From: Bdellovibrio sp.
GTDB taxonomy: Bacteria > UBA10199 > 2-02-FULL-44-16 > DYJF01
Length of the DNA: 53,156 nucleotides
Assembly: GCA_020723205.1 (NCBI GenBank)
Contig: DYJF01000006.1
Location: 1 to 53,156 of the forward strand
Direction of reading: 5' to 3'
Part shown: positions 50,098 through 53,156 of the stretch, piece after piece
Layout: each line of letters opens with the position of its first letter
Numbering within the stretch: position 1 is the stretch's first letter
Program-made: the position numbers and the translations under genes
The notes under the pieces: generated by a model
The model's database searches: none
What the model saw: only the letters and a program-made list of their open reading frames with translations
Told to the model about the DNA's origin: nothing

Positions 50098-50784
50098 ATG
50101 TCCCAATTCAATCGAGAAAAATTCATCTCTTTCATCCTCGATAACGGGGTGGTGGGTTTTTTTGACGAGCCCATAACGCTCAAGTCCGGCCGGAGATCTA
50201 ACTGGTACGTGAACTGGAGAACGGTCACCTCGGATGTTTATCTGACCGACCGGCTGTCGGATTTTCTCATCGCGTTCGTCGCGGATCTGGGGCTGGATCA
50301 TGACGGATTCTTCGGCGTTCCCGAAGGCGCGACAAAGGTTGCCGTCATCTCGACCTACAAATGGGCCTCGAAGCTTTCCGGATATTCGGAGGGAAGCCAC
50401 GTCCTCTCCATGGGGAGGGGAAAACCGAAAGATCACGGAGCGCCGAAGGACAGATACTTCGTCGGCGAGCCGAAGGGGAGCGTGATCCTTGTGGAGGACG
50501 TCACGACCACCGGCGGCTCGCTCATAAGGACCATCGACCAGATCAAGGATGCCGGTGCGGTGATATCTGCTGCGGTGGGCTTAACGAACAGGATGGAGCT
50601 GGACGATAATAAAAAAAGCGTCGCCGATGCCGCCTCATCCAAGGGAGTTAAGTACTATGCGATGAGCGAGGCGGCAGAGCTTTTGCCGGAGGCGGTCAGG
50701 CGCTTCAATCCGTCTCGAAAGATCGTTGACGCGATCGAAAAGGAGTTCGAAGAGTTCGGAGCGATAAAGATCAAATTAAGGTGA
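50098..50784 (+). CDS. pyrE: orotate phosphoribosyltransferase
   Basis: 228 residues. PITLKSGRRSNWYVNWR opening, GVPEGATKVAV and the PRPP loop VILVEDVTTTGGSLIRTI, typical of PyrE. Makes OMP from orotate for the next enzyme. ATG 50098 lies 5 bases after the tRNA-Leu 3' end, with no ribosome-binding site outside the tRNA. Followed after 3 bases by pyrF. Confidence 0.93.
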   Translation: MSQFNREKFISFILDNGVVGFFDEPITLKSGRRSNWYVNWRTVTSDVYLTDRLSDFLIAFVADLGLDHDGFFGVPEGATKVAVISTYKWASKLSGYSEGSHVLSMGRGKPKDHGAPKDRYFVGEPKGSVILVEDVTTTGGSLIRTIDQIKDAGAVISAAVGLTNRMELDDNKKSVADAASSKGVKYYAMSEAAELLPEAVRRFNPSRKIVDAIEKEFEEFGAIKIKLR

Positions 50785-50787
50785 AAT

Positions 50788-51486
50788 ATGATCATATCAC
50801 AGGAAAAAAGTCTGATACCTGCGTGCGACGTGGACCTCGACCGTTTTGAATTGATAGTGAGGGAAACGGCGCACATCCCGATCATCAGCGCATACAAGAT
50901 AGGTTTCATGCTTGCTATGGATGCAGGGCTCCCAAAGGTGTGCGAGGTCGCGAGACGCCACACTGCAAAGCCCCTGATATACGATCATCAGAAGGCGGGG
51001 ACGGACATCCCCGATACGGGCAAGGCGTTCATGAACGTGTGTAAGAAGGCGGGGATCGATGCTGTCATTTTGTTCCCGCAGGCGGGTCCGGAGACCGAGC
51101 GCGCGTGGATAGATGCTGCTAAGGAGGATAAGCTCGGCGTTATCGTGGGCGGGCTCATGACGCACAAGGGTTACACGCTGGGCGACGGCGGTTATCTAGC
51201 CGACGAAGCGGTGCTGGACATGTATCTCAACGCGGTGAAGCAGGGCGTGACCGACTTTGTGGTCCCCGGCACGAAGCCGGAAGCGATACACAAGATACGC
51301 GAGATGCTGGAGCATCAAAAGATAGAGCCGGTATTATATTCCCCCGGACTTGTCGCGCAGGGAGGCGACATGAAAGCGGCGCTCGATGCGGCGGGCAAGA
51401 GATGGCACGCGATCGTCGGCAGGGCGATCTATGGGGCGAAGAACATACACAAGGCAGTGGAGGAATTGGCAGCGGTTTTGAAATGA
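50788..51486 (+). CDS. pyrF: orotidine 5'-phosphate decarboxylase
   Basis: 232 residues. IPACDVDLDRFELIVRET opening, the catalytic IYDHQKAGTDIPDTG (D-x-K-x-x-x-D type), GVIVGGLMTHKGYTL and the phosphate-binding SPGLVAQGGD and AIVGRAIYGAKN. Converts OMP to UMP. This version is closest to the archaeal-like PyrF pattern. Stop followed by or overlapping the hpt start. Confidence 0.92.
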   Translation: MIISQEKSLIPACDVDLDRFELIVRETAHIPIISAYKIGFMLAMDAGLPKVCEVARRHTAKPLIYDHQKAGTDIPDTGKAFMNVCKKAGIDAVILFPQAGPETERAWIDAAKEDKLGVIVGGLMTHKGYTLGDGGYLADEAVLDMYLNAVKQGVTDFVVPGTKPEAIHKIREMLEHQKIEPVLYSPGLVAQGGDMKAALDAAGKRWHAIVGRAIYGAKNIHKAVEELAAVLK

Positions 51487-51518
51487 AAGCGCCTCTGCGG
51501 CAGAATTCGGATTTATAT

Positions 51519-52037
51519 ATGAAAAAAAATGAGATCGAAGTCCTGTTCACAAAAGAGCAGATACAAAAGCGCGTTGAAGAGCTGGCACGCCAGATCGAAG
51601 ACGATTACCACGGTCGCGATCTTGTCGTGGTGGGCGTTCTCAAAGGCGCGTTCATTTTCATGTCCGATCTCGTGCGAAGCGTCAAGACGCCGCTTGCCTG
51701 CGATTTTTTGCGTGTTTCCAGCTATGAGCACGACAAGAACACGGGTGTCGTGAGGATGGAGTTCGACACGACGCAGCCGATCACGGGAAAGGACGTCTTG
51801 CTTGTCGAGGACATAGTGGATTCCGGAAGGACGCTTAGACACATTCTGAAGCACATGGAGGCGAAGGAACCCCGCTCCGTCAAGGTCGCCTCACTTCTCT
51901 ATAAAGAGACCGGCGCCGGCATCAAAAAACTTGTGAACTACATCGGCTTCGAAACGCCCGACAGATACGTCATCGGCTACGGTCTTGATTCCGAGGGCAT
52001 CTACCGCTCCCTTCCCTACATCGGCGCGTTTAAGTAG
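51519..52037 (+). CDS. hpt: hypoxanthine phosphoribosyltransferase
   Basis: 172 residues from ATG 51519 (MKKNEIEVLFTKEQIQKRVE), which matches the family start. An ATGA overlap with pyrF at 51483 would add 12 residues and is a real alternative. Motifs: VGVLKGAFIFMSDLVR, SYEHDKNTGVVRMEF and the PRPP loop VLLVEDIVDSGRTL. Salvages hypoxanthine/guanine to IMP/GMP. Overlaps the convergent symporter gene by 8 bases. Confidence 0.92.
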   Translation: MKKNEIEVLFTKEQIQKRVEELARQIEDDYHGRDLVVVGVLKGAFIFMSDLVRSVKTPLACDFLRVSSYEHDKNTGVVRMEFDTTQPITGKDVLLVEDIVDSGRTLRHILKHMEAKEPRSVKVASLLYKETGAGIKKLVNYIGFETPDRYVIGYGLDSEGIYRSLPYIGAFK

Positions 52038-53156
52038 CGAAGAACGGTTTCCACTTCTCCTCCGGCGGTTTCTTTCCCAAAAGCGAAACAGCGATCAGCA
52101 GAAAAGTCGCAATGAAGAATGCCGGAATAATAATGTATTCTCCCAGCTCTTCGCCCGGTATCCCGTAATTGAGCGTGAAATAGTTCTGAACCCGCGGCAG
52201 ATCGAATATGATCTTCGTCGCTATCGTTCCGAATATGCCCCCGAGAATTGAAGATAGCCCGCCCGCGGTCGTGACGCGCTTCCAAAAGAACGCTGCGAGA
52301 ATCGCAGGTGTGAGCCCCGCACCTATCATCGTATATGCGGTGAGGGCCATTGTCAGCACGTTCCTGAAGCGGGTCAGCAGAAGATAGGCGACCAAGCCAA
52401 GCGCGGCGATGGTCACCCTGTTGATTACGACTATCGTCCGCTGGCTCGCTTTCTTGTCAATGAAGCGCTGGATAATATCGTGCGTGATGTTCGTCGCAGG
52501 CGCCAATAAGAACGAATTGGCAGTTGAGAACACGATCGCCATCGCTCCGGCAAGCAGAAGGCAGCCCGCCCATGCCGGGAGTCCGTATCTGGCCACATCG
52601 AGAATGACCCTCTCGGGGTGTCCTGTTTCCCCCAGATGAGGGAACTTAACGCGTCCCAATACGGCAAGCGTGCAGATGAGCACGTCGACGATAACGATGC
52701 CTATCACCCAGCCGATGACCGCTCTTTTTGCCGTCGCCTCGTCCTGGGTCGAGAAGAATTTCTGGTACATGGACGGCTCGCCCAGCAAGAGGAAGAAAAC
52801 GGGCAGGAACACGGCGATCGCCCATACCAGACCGCGTCCACCGAAAAGGGAAAGATGCTGCGGCGGGAGTGCCGCGGCGATTGCCTCTGCCCCGCCCACA
52901 TTATAGTATAGAATGGGAACGGCTATCATGATCGAAACAAGGATCATGATACCGTTCAAGAGGTCCAACGAGACGATGGACTTCATGCCGGCAAGCGCGG
53001 TGAGCAATACGACGCCGACAGCGATCATCGCAACTCCCTGTTCCCACGGGATGCCCGCCACTATCTCAAGCACGTATGCGCCCCCCTTAAGCTGATATCC
53101 TACTATAGTTGTGCATCCTATAATGAGCGCGAGCGAGCCGAAAAATCTGGCCACGC
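52030..53156 (-). CDS. sodium:solute symporter, partial at the right edge
   Basis: The C-terminal 374 residues of a sodium/solute symporter (SSS family). The frame stays open to the window end, so its start lies outside. It has nine or ten hydrophobic segments. Motifs: GVVLLTALAGMKSIVSLDLL, GEPSMYQKFFSTQDEATAKR and FSTANSFLLAPATNITHDII with the Na+-site Ser/Thr, and the typical VVINRVTIAALGLVAYLL. The solute is not clear. Ends KWKPFFAT. Confidence 0.88.
   Translation of the reverse strand, partial: VARFFGSLALIIGCTTIVGYQLKGGAYVLEIVAGIPWEQGVAMIAVGVVLLTALAGMKSIVSLDLLNGIMILVSIMIAVPILYYNVGGAEAIAAALPPQHLSLFGGRGLVWAIAVFLPVFFLLLGEPSMYQKFFSTQDEATAKRAVIGWVIGIVIVDVLICTLAVLGRVKFPHLGETGHPERVILDVARYGLPAWAGCLLLAGAMAIVFSTANSFLLAPATNITHDIIQRFIDKKASQRTIVVINRVTIAALGLVAYLLLTRFRNVLTMALTAYTMIGAGLTPAILAAFFWKRVTTAGGLSSILGGIFGTIATKIIFDLPRVQNYFTLNYGIPGEELGEYIIIPAFFIATFLLIAVSLLGKKPPEEKWKPFFAT

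Overview
The window is a gene-dense, GC-rich stretch of a Gram-negative bacterial chromosome. An outer membrane is implied by an Mla lipid-transport operon, many lipoproteins with Lnt, and a DUF3187 beta-barrel-like protein. MopE-type Cys/Asp repeats, a TIGR02147 regulator and C-terminal Cys-TM-Arg sorting tails suggest a deltaproteobacterium-like or related lineage; this is inferred from gene content only. Genes are tightly packed: many pairs share ATGA start/stop overlaps, and several convergent pairs overlap by a few bases.

Layout. 0.1-5.2 kb: NAD-dependent epimerase, a lipoprotein, pgi, then on the minus strand an acyltransferase interrupted by one in-frame TGA and a small membrane protein. 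5.2-5.8 kb: a gene-free, palindrome-rich stretch, then a cysteine-free SUMF-fold protein. 6.7-10.4 kb: a minus-strand thiamin operon, TPP riboswitch-terminator-thiS-thiG-thiH-thiC. 10.4-17 kb: a metallo-beta-lactamase-fold protein, alr, mlaE-mlaF-mlaD and purH. 17-22.5 kb: a small Cys-rich protein, a TIGR02147 regulator with an overlapping lipoprotein gene, and a giant MopE-like secreted protein. 22.6-26 kb: purD-purE-tsaC, a DUF721 protein and a DksA-type zinc finger. 26-34 kb: a minus-strand operon of addB-like, addA-like and glnE genes. 34-41.8 kb: an FG-GAP lipoprotein, dinG, comM/yifB, trxB and DUF3187. 41.8-48.7 kb: a transmembrane protein that joins a periplasmic solute-binding domain to a cytoplasmic winged-helix/BTAD-like module, divergent from an lnt-lipase operon behind a LacI-type palindrome. 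48.6-53.2 kb: ssb, a TPR lipoprotein, tRNA-Cys, tRNA-Leu, pyrE-pyrF-hpt and a partial sodium:solute symporter.

Two things stand out. First, short palindromic or tandem repeats have spread into gene edges and even inside genes. The thi operon alone carries them in the thiS leader, at the thiG stop codon, in frame in the middle of thiH, and at both ends of thiC, much like the in-frame palindromic elements known from Rickettsia. Second, the 948-residue protein at 41.8-44.6 kb looks like a one-component receptor in which an ABC-type solute-binding domain is wired through one membrane helix and a coiled coil to a SARP-like output module. I know of no standard family with that order of domains. It shares an intergenic region with lnt and a secreted lipase carrying nine 18-residue Cys/Asp repeats.

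Purine genes (purH, purD, purE, hpt) and pyrimidine genes (pyrE, pyrF) are scattered in small clusters. The Mla, lipoprotein and Lnt genes point to substantial cell-envelope work in the same window. All calls come from reading the sequence; no database search was run.
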